Positions 24,378 to 33,786 of a stretch of 64,000 bases of DNA are shown piece by piece. The stretch lies in assembly GCF_007970805.1 (NCBI RefSeq), contig NZ_CP042433.1, positions 2,728,001 through 2,792,000 of the forward strand, read 5' to 3'. The position numbers and the translations under genes were made by a program. The notes beneath the pieces were generated by a model. That model had not been told where the DNA came from. It was given only the letters and a program-made list of their open reading frames with translations, and did no database searches. Position 1 is the first letter of the stretch. Each line of letters begins with the position of its first letter. The DNA comes from Flavisolibacter ginsenosidimutans. GTDB taxonomy: Bacteria > Bacteroidota > Bacteroidia > Chitinophagales > Chitinophagaceae.

Positions 24378-25550
24378 TCATTTCCTGTCTAATTCCGGCT
24401 TCAGCACCACCTTCACGCAATCGTCGGTTTTGTGCTTGAACATGTCGTAAGCTTCGGATGCCTGCGAAAGCGGAAGGCGATGCGTGATGATGTCGTCCAA
24501 CACCACTTTTCCACTGCGCACCATTTCAAAACATTCGTCTATGTACACGTGTGTTTGCGCCTGACCAAATTGCATAATGAGGCCTTTGTCGAAAATGCGG
24601 TGAATGGGAAAATTATCGTAAGGACTTGCGTACACGCCCACCACGGAAACAATGCCGTTGCGGCGCACAGCCTCAGTACACATTTCAATGACCTTGCTCG
24701 TTCCTTTTTCGGCGTTGAAAACGGCTTTCAGTTTTTCGCCCACCGATCGGTTGGCTTCCATGCCCACGGCATCAATGGCCACGTCGGCGCCGCGGCCGTT
24801 TGTCATGGCGTAAATCTTTTCACGCAAATCATCCTCGCCGGCGTTAAGCGTATCTACCTTGTTTACCGTTCTTGCTTTTTCCAGGCGGTATTCCAACGGA
24901 TCAACGGCAATTACCCGTTCGGCGCCATTGAGCCATGCTGCTTTTTGGGCCATCAATCCGACAGGGCCGCTGCCGAAAATCACCACCGTGTCTCCGGGTT
25001 TTACTTTGCCCCATTTTACGGCGCTCCAGCCGGTGGGAAAAATATCGGTAAGAAAAACAACTTGCTCATCGGATAAGCCATCCGGAATAATCTTCGGTCC
25101 TACATTGGCGTGTGGCACGCGAACATATTCGGCCTGACCGCCGTTGTAGCCGCCGTATAAATCGGTGTAGCCAAACATGCCACCGCCTTTGCCTTTCAGC
25201 AAATCGCCTTCGGGCCCGTAATGTTCGGGATTGGTGTGCTCGCAACTGGGGTGAAAGCCCTGCTGGCAAAAAAAGCATTGTCCGCAAGCGATGGTGAAAG
25301 GTACCACCACACGATCGCCTTTTTTCACCCGCGTTACCTCTGGTCCTACTTCTTCTACAATGCCCATGAACTCGTGCCCGAGAACCATGTCGCGGAGTTG
25401 CGGAACAAAGCCATCGTAAATGTGCAAGTCCGAACCGCAAATGGCCGTTGTGGTTACTTTTAAAACAATGTCGTCGGGCTTCTCAATCTTTGGATCGTCT
25501 ACATTGTCCACGCTGATGTCGCCAATCTTGTGAAATACTGCTGCTTTCAT
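24378..25550 (-). CDS. zinc-dependent alcohol dehydrogenase (formaldehyde-dehydrogenase-like)
   Basis: 390 residues of the medium-chain dehydrogenase/reductase superfamily. Catalytic zinc ligands are seen in ICGSDLH (Cys about 38) and GHEFMG (His and Glu about 59-60). The structural-zinc cysteines lie in CGQCFFCQQGFHPSC. NAD binding is read from VIFGSGPVGLMA. The length and the long insert after the zinc lobe (YGPEGDL-GKGGGMFGYTDLYGGYNGGQAEY) match the glutathione-independent formaldehyde-dehydrogenase-like branch. The true aldehyde or alcohol substrate is unknown. It is codirectional with DUF892 and the upstream SDR, but a terminator separates it from the SDR. Confidence 0.85.
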   Translation of the reverse strand: MKAAVFHKIGDISVDNVDDPKIEKPDDIVLKVTTTAICGSDLHIYDGFVPQLRDMVLGHEFMGIVEEVGPEVTRVKKGDRVVVPFTIACGQCFFCQQGFHPSCEHTNPEHYGPEGDLLKGKGGGMFGYTDLYGGYNGGQAEYVRVPHANVGPKIIPDGLSDEQVVFLTDIFPTGWSAVKWGKVKPGDTVVIFGSGPVGLMAQKAAWLNGAERVIAVDPLEYRLEKARTVNKVDTLNAGEDDLREKIYAMTNGRGADVAIDAVGMEANRSVGEKLKAVFNAEKGTSKVIEMCTEAVRRNGIVSVVGVYASPYDNFPIHRIFDKGLIMQFGQAQTHVYIDECFEMVRSGKVVLDDIITHRLPLSQASEAYDMFKHKTDDCVKVVLKPELDRK

Positions 25551-25590
25551 GCTGTTGGTTTTTATAAAAATTAAGGATGAGCTTCTGAAT

Positions 25591-25620
25591 GGAAAAAGCC
25601 CCGCAGTGCAGGGCTTTTCG
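25591..25620 (-). terminator. rho-independent terminator of the SDR gene
   Basis: GAAAAGCCC/GGGCTTTTC type stem directly after the SDR stop codon, A/T-rich at both ends, so it may work both ways. Confidence 0.7.
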
Positions 25621-25621
25621 C

Positions 25622-26425
25622 TTATTTGTTTTTGTCTTTGGGCTCTTGCATTTTCTTCATTTGATTGGCCACGGTACTTTCGGGCATTAGATTGCTCATG
25701 CCCACCATCATTTTGTTTTTAAAGCCGGAGATGACTTTGTCGTCGCCACTCATCAGGGCTTCGTAACCGTCTTTTGCCACTTGCACAGGATCGGACAATT
25801 TGCTGTCGAGAATTTTTGATTCCTGCATTTCGGCCTTGTTGAAAAAGTCCGTATCGGTAGCGCCGGGTTGCAGTGCCGTAACGGTAACGGCCGAATCTTT
25901 CAATTCGCTGACAAGCGCTTCGGTAAACGAAAGCACATAGGCTTTTGTGGCGTGATAAACCGCTTGGTAAGGCCCTGGCAATTGCGAAGCGATAGACGCA
26001 AGCTGTAGAATTTTTCCTTCGTTGCGGGCCACCATTTCTTTTAAGAAAAGATGCGTGAGCACCGTAAGCGAATTGATATTCAGATGAATGATATCGAGCA
26101 AACGGTGGATGTCGCTTTCCACAAAAAGACCGTATTGCCCTTGCCCGGCGTCGTTCACGAGTACGTCAACGGTCAGGTTCTTCGCCTTCACCTCATCGTA
26201 TAATTCAAAAGCTGCGTTTTCACCGATTAAATCTTTTGCAACAGGCACAATGTTCACACCGTACTGCTGCGAAAACTCCTGCGCTTTTTGTTGCAGATCT
26301 TCCTGCGTACGGGCAACGATGATGAGGTTGTAACCGTCTTCGGCAAACAGTTTGGCCAGTTCGTAACCAATGCCACTGGTTGCACCGGTAATTAACGCAT
26401 ATCGGTTGGTTGTCGCTTCTGCCAT
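25622..26425 (-). CDS. SDR-family oxidoreductase
   Basis: 267 residues from ATG 26425; an upstream start at 26458 would add 11 residues. The cofactor motif ALITGATSGIGYELA is at about 9-23. VLVNDAGQGQYG follows in the middle, and the catalytic Tyr and Lys in AVYHATKAYVL. It matches the DltE/YqjQ-like short-chain dehydrogenases. Substrate unknown. It belongs to the stress-like group between 23.8 and 27.7 kb. Confidence 0.85.
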   Translation of the reverse strand: MAEATTNRYALITGATSGIGYELAKLFAEDGYNLIIVARTQEDLQQKAQEFSQQYGVNIVPVAKDLIGENAAFELYDEVKAKNLTVDVLVNDAGQGQYGLFVESDIHRLLDIIHLNINSLTVLTHLFLKEMVARNEGKILQLASIASQLPGPYQAVYHATKAYVLSFTEALVSELKDSAVTVTALQPGATDTDFFNKAEMQESKILDSKLSDPVQVAKDGYEALMSGDDKVISGFKNKMMVGMSNLMPESTVANQMKKMQEPKDKNK

Positions 26426-26886
26426 AAAAGATTTTTTAAATAAATAGAAGTTCATCACGTCAATAAATACGCCAAGGGCCTCTTGGATGCTTTTGAGAAA
26501 AAAGCGGTGGCGGTGTTCAATAATTTACCCTTGTCTAAAGCGGATAAATAAACAAATACTAACAACCTGACACCTTATAGAAAAACTTGTGGAAAGCCGG
26601 GCAAAATCGCCAATAGTTTTTCACAGGCTGTTTTTAACCTCTGCAATCCGTCTTTTCCGGCAGGTGTGCATTAAGGGTTGGCTTGCCTTGTTACCGTTTT
26701 AATGTAGAGATGAATACGCAAGGGTTAGGATTTGTCTTATAAAAACCGGTACAAAAGCCGGTTTTGGCACCTGAAAAACCGGCATTCTGTTTTCACTCCA
26801 TATATGGCTGCTTTTTCGGTAACCAAGCAAAAAGCAGCCGGGTAATAAACCATTCCCTCATTTACTAACTAATAAAATTTTGTTGT
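26426..26886. other. 461-bp intergenic region with two hairpins
   Basis: No gene is supported. Hairpin 1: AAAACCGG (26742-26749) with CCGGTTTT (26758-26765). Hairpin 2: GGCTGCTTTTT (26806-26816) with AAAAAGCAGCC (26829-26839), a perfect 11-bp stem with no trailing T-run. A small regulatory RNA is possible, but there is no clear promoter. Confidence 0.45.
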
Positions 26887-27114
26887 ATGCAGAACAGTGA
26901 AAAAAGAGAAGAGCCAAAATCAAAACGCGGTTTTGCCGCCATGACGGCTGAACGTCAGCGTGAAATTGCCAGCCAAGGCGGCCGTGCTGCCCACGAGCAA
27001 GGAGTGGCGCACGAATGGAGCAAGGATGAAGCACGAGCGGCCGGCAAAAAGGGCGGTCAGGCATCGGGGTTTCGAAGAAGAATCAGCAGTCCAAGCCTGG
27101 ATGTATTGTTGTAA
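26887..27114 (+). CDS. KGG-motif general stress protein, copy 1
   Basis: 75 residues, very polar. GFAAMTAERQREIASQGGRAAH and a second DEARAAGKKGGQAS are the two halves of the KGG repeat (stress-induced repeat, as in GsiB-like proteins). Such hydrophilic proteins rise under desiccation, salt or acid stress and may protect other proteins. A paralogue follows at 27436. It has its own perfect-palindrome terminator. Confidence 0.82.
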   Translation: MQNSEKREEPKSKRGFAAMTAERQREIASQGGRAAHEQGVAHEWSKDEARAAGKKGGQASGFRRRISSPSLDVLL

Positions 27115-27133
27115 GTTAAGTAGGATCTATTTT

Positions 27134-27167
27134 AAGTAAATGCTCCCTTTAAAGGGAGCATTTACTT
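27134..27167. terminator. terminator, perfect palindrome
   Basis: AAGTAAATGCTCCC (27134-27147) pairs fully with GGGAGCATTTACTT (27154-27167). The A/T-rich outer part follows the KGG gene. The 268 bp from here to the second KGG gene show no gene. Confidence 0.85.
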
Positions 27168-27435
27168 TTACTTCGGTAAACCTTTTTTGCAACGAAATTT
27201 TCAGACCTTTTTTTCTGATTTGCAAATAGCACGTCATTTTGAAATGTGAATAAATTAGTCTTCTAAAATTGGGCTTCTCTTTTGCTGAATTCCCGCACGT
27301 TTATTCCTCTTACGATGATTGTTTTCAACAACCATCACACAATTACCTGATGACCTTCTACACTTTTAAACCGGAAAGCATTTCGGCATTTTGTTGGCAG
27401 AATAGGAAGTCATTGTTCACTTAAAAAATCTATCT

Positions 27436-27654
27436 ATGGCAAACAGAAATGAAGGTGGGAACAAAGGCGGAAACTCCGAACGCGGTTTCGGAGCAATGGA
27501 CAAAGAACAACAACGCGAGATTGCAAGCAAGGGCGGAAAAGCTTCACAGGAAAGAGGAGGCTCGGGACATGAGTTTACTTCAGAAGAAGCGAGAGAAGTC
27601 GGCAAAAAAGGCGGAGAATCATCTGGCGGCGGAAACCGCGGCGGTGGACGTTAA
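27436..27654 (+). CDS. KGG-motif general stress protein, copy 2
   Basis: 72 residues, glycine-rich and very polar. GFGAMDKEQQREIASKGGKAS and EEAREVGKKGGESSGGG are the two KGG units. It shares its layout with copy 1 (GF-AM-xxxQREIAS-GG), so the two arose by duplication. Copy 2 has a Gly/Arg-rich tail. Expected role: protection during osmotic or desiccation stress. A terminator follows immediately. Confidence 0.82.
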   Translation: MANRNEGGNKGGNSERGFGAMDKEQQREIASKGGKASQERGGSGHEFTSEEAREVGKKGGESSGGGNRGGGR

Positions 27655-27663
27655 AATTAAACA

Positions 27664-27694
27664 AAAAGGCCGTCTTGATTTAAGACGGCCTTTT
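27664..27694. terminator. bidirectional terminator
   Basis: AAAAGGCCGTCTT (27664-27676) pairs fully with AAGACGGCCTTTT (27682-27694). It lies between the convergent KGG and glucosaminidase genes. Confidence 0.88.
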
Positions 27695-27710
27695 AAAACA
27701 TTTGTAATGA

Positions 27711-28244
27711 TCACTTGGCAGCACCGGCCATTACCACATCAGATGAAAGTACGGCTGCTTTGTCCAATTCGTATAATTTAAATTGAGAGATGGTAGCGTT
27801 GATTTTTCTTACCCACTTGCCTTTTGCGGTAGCATACTCGGCATGATTCATTTGGTCAAGCCACTCTTTAAAATCTACCGTGCCTTTGAGCTTGTCGTAA
27901 AACTTTTTCTTTTTCACCACCTGACAAAAGTGTTCGAAGCTTTCGTCATCGGTTTTGTATTCTTTGTAGGCGGACTTATAGCCCATCTTTTTGGTAGAGC
28001 TCCAGTTTGCTCCTTTGATGCCGAAGAAATTGTTCAGTGATTTGGCGATGGGACTACGGCCAGCATCGCTTTCCACCAAACTTACACCGAGAATAATACT
28101 GGCCGGAATACGATACCTCTCGGCTTTTTCAATTGCCAGGCCTTCGTATTTTTTGATGTACTTCTTCACCGTCTTCTGCGCTACAGTGATGGTGGTCATC
28201 AGCACAAAGCAAAACACCCCGGTAATTTTTTTTACTGCATTCAT
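27711..28244 (-). CDS. secreted glucosaminidase-domain protein (GH73-like)
   Basis: 177 residues with a signal peptide (cleavage near TVAQ, about 23). SIILGVSLVESDAGRSPIAKSLNNFFGIK carries the catalytic-type Glu of GH73/LYZ2 endo-beta-N-acetylglucosaminidases. KEYKTDDESFEHFCQVV and YATAKGKWVRKI complete the domain. It should cleave glycan strands of peptidoglycan in the periplasm. No cell-wall-binding repeat is attached. It is a single gene. Confidence 0.85.
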   Translation of the reverse strand: MNAVKKITGVFCFVLMTTITVAQKTVKKYIKKYEGLAIEKAERYRIPASIILGVSLVESDAGRSPIAKSLNNFFGIKGANWSSTKKMGYKSAYKEYKTDDESFEHFCQVVKKKKFYDKLKGTVDFKEWLDQMNHAEYATAKGKWVRKINATISQFKLYELDKAAVLSSDVVMAGAAK

Positions 28245-28501
28245 TGTGTAAAATTTTTAAGGGTTACGGAATAGAAAGAACCCGGCAAACTTAGCTTATG
28301 AACGCCAAAAGACCAACCCGGTGTCGTCCGGTAAGGCCCAGGCTGTGTTAAAAATGTGGAAACTACCCGTCAAACCGTAGTAGATTCTGCCCGCTATTCA
28401 AGCAAAATGTCCGCTGTGCCAAGCTGCGGCCGGTTTGCCAAAATAAAAAGGGCACTGTGGAAAACGAGTTTGGCAAATGCCTTTGCTAGTGTGGCAGAAA
28501 T

Positions 28502-28532
28502 AACAAACCCGCCATTGGGTAGCGGGTTTGTT
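28502..28532 (-). terminator. rho-independent terminator of gldJ
   Basis: AACAAACCCGC (28502-28512) pairs exactly with GCGGGTTTGTT (28522-28532), 17 bp after the gldJ stop on the minus strand. The remaining 28245-28501 gap shows no gene. Confidence 0.8.
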
Positions 28533-28548
28533 TATGAAAAAGAACTTT

Positions 28549-30093
28549 TTATCGGGTTTGTTTTTTGGACTTCCAGAAGTTGCCTGTTTTGCGCTTGTTG
28601 CCTTCGGGGCTACCCATGCGATCCATGGCACAACGGAAACCAATGGTGCTGCTCGATTGGTCTTCTTCCAAAAAGCGGCGTGTGCCGGGGCTAAGCCAGT
28701 AAGCACGGTCGTTCCAGCTACCGCCTTTGTACACTCTCGATTTATCCGACACCAGCGTGGTTTGACCGTAGCCGTATGTTGCGTTGGAAAGGCTGTCTCC
28801 GTCAAGGAAGTTGATTACGTTGCCTCTTTGATAGTTGCGGCGGTTGCGGCTTTCGGCATCCGTTACCTGGCGCATTTTCACGCGGCCCATGCTGTCTCTT
28901 TCGGCTTCACCCTGAGCATTTTTATCAATGGTCATGTAAACGTTACCGCGTACTGGTGCAACGTCATCGTTATTGCTGCCAAAGTCGAGGTTCGAAAGCG
29001 GACGATAAACGTCAAATACCCACTCGCTTACGTTGCCGGCCATGTTGTAAAGACCGAAACCGTTGGGGTAGAAAGCCGTTACTTCAGCGGTGTAGATGGC
29101 GCGGTCGTTCAGGCCACCAGCCACACCGGCGTTATCACCGGAACCTCTCTTAAAGTTGGCCATAAACTGACCTTGCCAGCTTCCGTGTTTCGTATCGCGA
29201 AGGCCGTTCACATTCACAGCCCAAGGATAAATTTGTTTATTGGATTGCAGTTCCTCACCGCGGTTGCCTTCTTTACGCGAAGGACGCGGATTTTGATTGA
29301 TCAAACCGTAGGCAGCGTACTCCCACTCCGATTCAAAAGGCAGGCGGTAGTCGGGTTGCAACAGACCGTCTTCCATTGTAGCCGTTGCACGCGGACGACC
29401 ATCGGCATCACGCAAAGGATTCTTTTTAGAATTCACGCCTTTACCTGGCTGCGGCGTGTACAAACCAAGCAGGTAAGATTTTGTGGTAAAATTATCTTCG
29501 GCCTGCTGGCTTTTGACGTTTTGTGAAGCAATCAGGCCCTTTTGCATCAGGATGCCTTCGTTCACACGGTCGCTTCTCCACAAACAAAAGTCGTGGGCCT
29601 GTCTCCAGCTTACCCCAACAACAGGATAGTTGTTAAAGCTCGGGTGACGGAAATAATATTCAACCAAAGGCTCGTTGTAGCTTAACTCGCTGCGCCAAAC
29701 AAGGGTATCGGGCAAAGCAGCGGCCAATACTTTTTGGCCTTGCTCTTCATCAGGCGGAAAGATGCGGGTCAGCCAGTGAATGTACTCGCGGTAGTGCACG
29801 TTGGCTACCTCGGTACGGTCCATATAAAAAGAAGGCACAGTCACACGCTTGGGAATGTTGTCCCAATTACCCATCACGTCTTCGTCCGTTTGGCCCATGG
29901 TGTAAGTACCGCCCTGAACAAACACGAGTCCCGGGCCTGTAGCTTGCTCGGTCGCTTTCGACACCTGATAGCCGCCCTGGTTTTTGTCGTTGTAATTCCA
30001 GCCGGTAACGTCGGATTTTTGGTACTTGTTTTTGTGACAAGCAGTAAGCGCTGCGGAGAAGGATAAAAGGATTACCAGATTTTTTACTTGCAT
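28549..30093 (-). CDS. gldJ: gliding motility lipoprotein GldJ
   Basis: 514 residues from ATG 30093. The signal ends in a lipobox LTAC (Cys 19). A formylglycine-generating-enzyme-like (sulfatase-modifying factor) domain runs from about 55 to 505: VFVQGGTYTMGQ, VGVSWRQAHDFC, YRLPFESEWEYAA, YNMAGNVSEWVFD, RVYKGGSWNDRAYW, and STIGFRCAM. GldJ is an outer-membrane lipoprotein needed for gliding and for stability of the T9SS motor in Flavobacterium, where it works with GldK. It faces porU across a 186-bp divergent promoter region. The gldJ-porU-porV order is conserved in Bacteroidota, which supports the name. Confidence 0.88.
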   Translation of the reverse strand: MQVKNLVILLSFSAALTACHKNKYQKSDVTGWNYNDKNQGGYQVSKATEQATGPGLVFVQGGTYTMGQTDEDVMGNWDNIPKRVTVPSFYMDRTEVANVHYREYIHWLTRIFPPDEEQGQKVLAAALPDTLVWRSELSYNEPLVEYYFRHPSFNNYPVVGVSWRQAHDFCLWRSDRVNEGILMQKGLIASQNVKSQQAEDNFTTKSYLLGLYTPQPGKGVNSKKNPLRDADGRPRATATMEDGLLQPDYRLPFESEWEYAAYGLINQNPRPSRKEGNRGEELQSNKQIYPWAVNVNGLRDTKHGSWQGQFMANFKRGSGDNAGVAGGLNDRAIYTAEVTAFYPNGFGLYNMAGNVSEWVFDVYRPLSNLDFGSNNDDVAPVRGNVYMTIDKNAQGEAERDSMGRVKMRQVTDAESRNRRNYQRGNVINFLDGDSLSNATYGYGQTTLVSDKSRVYKGGSWNDRAYWLSPGTRRFLEEDQSSSTIGFRCAMDRMGSPEGNKRKTGNFWKSKKQTR

Positions 30094-30279
30094 GGTTGCA
30101 TATTTTGTTTTTCGAAAGGACACACGGGATTTGCGTGTACCTGTCCTTACAAACCTTTGGAAGTAACTTAAACGGCAGCGACGGCCAATTATTGTACCCT
30201 CACAAACAGTTTTTTCGGACGGTGTGCGAATATAGTTGCCTTGCGATAAAAGAACGAGTGAAAAATACGTTTTTTGTGT

Positions 30280-33200
30280 GTGAATTCTACTAAACCGCTC
30301 TGGCGGCCGTCGGGCCGGCTCCGGTACATTTTAGTTTTGGTGATGAGTTTTCAATTTGTAGCGGCACAGCGCGGTTACAAACCGGCTTCGGTTTTGGCCA
30401 CCGGCACCTGGTACAAAATCAGCGCTCCGGCCGAAGGCGTTTATAAAATAGACGCAGCCTTTTTGAATTCTCTTGGCATCTCCGGCAGCATTCCTTCTGC
30501 ACAAATCCGGCTCTTTGGACGCACCGGTGGCATGTTACCCGAATCAAACGCGGCATCCCGGATCGACGACCTGGAAGAAATTGCCGTCAGCGTGGAAGAC
30601 GGCGGAGACGGGCAACTGAACGGAGGCGACTATATTTTGTTTTATTCTACCGGCCCTGACGAATGGAAGAAAGATTCGGTCAACAGGCGGTTTACTCACC
30701 GAAAAAATCTTTACACCGACAAGGCATTTTATTTCTTAACCATCGGCGGAACGGGCAAACGCATTGCAACGCAGACCTCTCCTCTCGCGGCATCAATAAA
30801 CGTCACTTCTTTTGACGAACGTTTTTTTCACGAACTAGACACTGTAAATTTTTTATCCAGCGGAAAAGAATGGTACGGCGAAGAATTCTCGGCACTTCCC
30901 GGCCATAGCCTGAACCGGAGTTTTGTTTTACCGCTATCTGATATTTTGCCTGCGCCGGCCACGTTAATCACTGCAGCCGCCGCCCGTTCGGCAAACAACA
31001 GCAGCGGTTTTGCCGCTTCCGTAAACAATGTTTTGGTACAGCAATTTTCGGTGCCTCCCGTTACTACAGGAACGTATGATCGCTACGTACAGGAAACGCA
31101 AAAGGCCGACAACTTCATTCCAGCAGGAAGCAATCCTGCCGTCTATTATACCTATTCGCCGGGCAGTATAAATAGTCAGGGATGGCTAAATTGGTTCGAA
31201 GTTTTTTGCCGCAGAAGTTTGACGCTCCCTGCGGACAGGCAATTGACTTTTCGCGATTGGAACAGCGTAGGCAATTCGACCGTGCAGTTCAACCTCTCAG
31301 CCGACGCAGCGACACAGGTTTGGGATGTCACAAATCCATTACAGCCTGTAAAGATGCTTTCGGCAAATAACGGCGGCAAGGTTTCGTTCACGAACGATGC
31401 TTTGCAACTGCGGGAATACGCTGCTTTTTCGCAAACCTTTCTTTCTCCAAAGGCAGAGGGAAGAGCGGCCAACCAAAACCTGCACGCAACCGCGGCCACT
31501 GATTATTTCATCGTTGCACCGTCACAATTTTTATCGCAGGCGCAGCGGCTCGCTCAATTTCATCAACAACGCGACGGTCTGGTTTCGGTGATTGTTACAC
31601 CGGAACAAATCTTCAACGAATTCTCTGCCGGCATTCCTGATCCAACGGCCATCCGCGATTTTGTAAAAATGTATTTTGACAAATACGCTTCTACCTGGAA
31701 CCAAAAGCCGAAACACCTTTTGCTGTTTGGAAAAGCATCGTACGATTACAAAGACCGTTTTCCAAACAATACGGCCCTCGTTCCGGCTTACGAAAGCGTT
31801 TCTTCCATTGACCCGCTTTCTACTTATACGTCGGATGATTTTTTTGGCTTTTTGGAAGATGCCGAAGACATCAATTCAACCGCCGTTAATACACTCGACA
31901 TTGGCATTGGCCGCATACCGGCAAAAACCGTTGAGGAAGCCAAAGCTTTTGTGGATAAACTCATGGACTATCATTCGCCGGCCGCTTTTGGTCCCTGGCA
32001 AAACAATCTTGATTTTATTGCCGACGACGAAGACCAGAATCTGCATTTGCAGGATGCGGAAACGTTGACAAGTACCGTAGGCCCAACGGCGCCGGTCTTC
32101 AACGAGCACAAAATTTATTTGGACGCTTTTCAGCAGGAAAGCGGCTCTGCTGGCGGACGTTACCCGCAAGCCAACGTGGCGGTGAACAGCGATATTTATA
32201 ACGGAACGCTTCTTTGGAATTACAGCGGTCACGGTGGCCCGCAACGACTGGCCGAAGAAGTAATCCTTGACCAAAGCATTGTAAACACCTGGAACAATCA
32301 ATACCGCCTGCCACTTTTCATAACAGCTACCTGCGATTTTGCGCCGTACGACAATCCTTATGCAAATTCATTGGGAGAAAATTTATTGCTCCGGCCCAAA
32401 ACCGGCGCCATTGCCTTGATGACAACAACCAGAGTGGTGTTTGCTTTCAGCAACCGCATCTTAAATAACAATTACCTGAAAGTGGCCTTGCAAGCCGACG
32501 CCAGCGGTCGTTACAAGACATTGGGCGAAGCCGTGCAGTCGTCAAAAAATTTAACCTACACAAGCTCTGGCGACATCGTGAACAACCGCAAGTTTACATT
32601 GTTGGGAGATCCCGCCATGTCACTTGCATTCCCGGCCTTGAGAGTGCAGGCGACGACGTTAAACGGAAAAAATATTTTAACGCAGTCTGACACGTTAAGC
32701 GCTACCGAGTTTGTAAACGTGCAAGGTGAACTGCAAAACAACGGCGGCGCGTTACAAACGGACTTCAACGGAACAGTTTATCTCTCGCTTTTCGACAAGC
32801 CAAAAGTTGTTACCACGCTTGGCAACGATCCTACAAGCATCCCCGTTTCGTTTGTTGATCAAAGCAATGTTTTGTTCAAAGGCAAGGCAACGGCTGCGGC
32901 CGGAAAATTTTCCTTTCAGTTTCGCCTGCCAAAGGATATCAATTTTCAATACGGCGCGGGAAAAGTTAGTTTGTATGCGCAGGACGGAACGAAAAGCGGC
33001 AACGGTTATTCAACCTCTGTTGTCGTCGGCGGCATTGCGCAGGGAGGTTTTGCCGACAATCTTGGTCCGGAGATAAAAGCCTACCTGAATGACGACCGCT
33101 TTGTAAACGGCAGCATCACCAACACGGCGCCGGTTTTGCTTCTTAAATTGTTTGATTCATCGGGCATCAACACGGGCAGTTCCGGCATTGACCACGACAT

Positions 33201-33717
33201 TGTAGCCACGCTTGACGGCAACAACAGTCAATACTTTGTACTCAACAATTTTTACGAAACCGACGTAAACAGCTATCAAAAAGGAACGGTGCGTTTTCAA
33301 CTTCCGCAGCTTGCACCGGGACTGCACTCGTTAAAAATTAAAGCCTGGGACGCAATGAACAACTCGAGTGAAACGGTTTTAAATTTTACCGTTATCAACA
33401 ACGAAGAATTAAGGCTTGAACATGTGTTGAATTATCCCAATCCCTTTACCACGCAAACATCTTTTTGGTTTGAACACAATTATCCCGGTATTGACCTCTT
33501 TGTCAAGGTGGATGTTTTTACCATAAGCGGAAAGCGAATAAAAACCCTTACCAAAACAATAAACACGGACGGGAACCGTTCCATTGAGTTGAATTGGGAT
33601 GGCCGCGACGAGTGGGGAGAAAAAGTGGGGAAGGGCGTTTATCTCTATCATTTATTGGCAAAAGCACCCAACGGAAAAACGGCTGCAATATGGGAACGAA
33701 TGGTTCTTCTTCAATAA
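30280..33717 (+). CDS. porU: type IX secretion system sortase PorU
   Basis: 1145 residues from GTG 30280; a TTG two codons earlier is the alternative and no ATG precedes the signal segment (ILVLVMSFQFVAAQ). A peptidase C25 (gingipain-like) domain lies in the centre, with the catalytic His at about 651 (NYSGHGG) and the Cys at about 685 (ITATCDFA). The C-terminus (LNYPNPFTTQTSFWFEH...WDGRDEWGEKVGKGVYLYHLL) is an Ig-like sorting-type domain. PorU removes the C-terminal signal of T9SS cargo at the cell surface and transfers it to lipopolysaccharide or glycolipid. porV follows after 69 bp. Confidence 0.9.
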   Translation: MNSTKPLWRPSGRLRYILVLVMSFQFVAAQRGYKPASVLATGTWYKISAPAEGVYKIDAAFLNSLGISGSIPSAQIRLFGRTGGMLPESNAASRIDDLEEIAVSVEDGGDGQLNGGDYILFYSTGPDEWKKDSVNRRFTHRKNLYTDKAFYFLTIGGTGKRIATQTSPLAASINVTSFDERFFHELDTVNFLSSGKEWYGEEFSALPGHSLNRSFVLPLSDILPAPATLITAAAARSANNSSGFAASVNNVLVQQFSVPPVTTGTYDRYVQETQKADNFIPAGSNPAVYYTYSPGSINSQGWLNWFEVFCRRSLTLPADRQLTFRDWNSVGNSTVQFNLSADAATQVWDVTNPLQPVKMLSANNGGKVSFTNDALQLREYAAFSQTFLSPKAEGRAANQNLHATAATDYFIVAPSQFLSQAQRLAQFHQQRDGLVSVIVTPEQIFNEFSAGIPDPTAIRDFVKMYFDKYASTWNQKPKHLLLFGKASYDYKDRFPNNTALVPAYESVSSIDPLSTYTSDDFFGFLEDAEDINSTAVNTLDIGIGRIPAKTVEEAKAFVDKLMDYHSPAAFGPWQNNLDFIADDEDQNLHLQDAETLTSTVGPTAPVFNEHKIYLDAFQQESGSAGGRYPQANVAVNSDIYNGTLLWNYSGHGGPQRLAEEVILDQSIVNTWNNQYRLPLFITATCDFAPYDNPYANSLGENLLLRPKTGAIALMTTTRVVFAFSNRILNNNYLKVALQADASGRYKTLGEAVQSSKNLTYTSSGDIVNNRKFTLLGDPAMSLAFPALRVQATTLNGKNILTQSDTLSATEFVNVQGELQNNGGALQTDFNGTVYLSLFDKPKVVTTLGNDPTSIPVSFVDQSNVLFKGKATAAAGKFSFQFRLPKDINFQYGAGKVSLYAQDGTKSGNGYSTSVVVGGIAQGGFADNLGPEIKAYLNDDRFVNGSITNTAPVLLLKLFDSSGINTGSSGIDHDIVATLDGNNSQYFVLNNFYETDVNSYQKGTVRFQLPQLAPGLHSLKIKAWDAMNNSSETVLNFTVINNEELRLEHVLNYPNPFTTQTSFWFEHNYPGIDLFVKVDVFTISGKRIKTLTKTINTDGNRSIELNWDGRDEWGEKVGKGVYLYHLLAKAPNGKTAAIWERMVLLQ

Positions 33718-33786
33718 AAACACGAACGAATTTTATTTCACAAACATCTAAATCTATCTATTTTCACACCATCTTAAAATTGAACT

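Noticed and set aside
24432-25076. 214-codon plus-strand frame opposite the zinc alcohol dehydrogenase
   Set aside because: The dehydrogenase has complete zinc and NAD motifs; the opposite frame has none.
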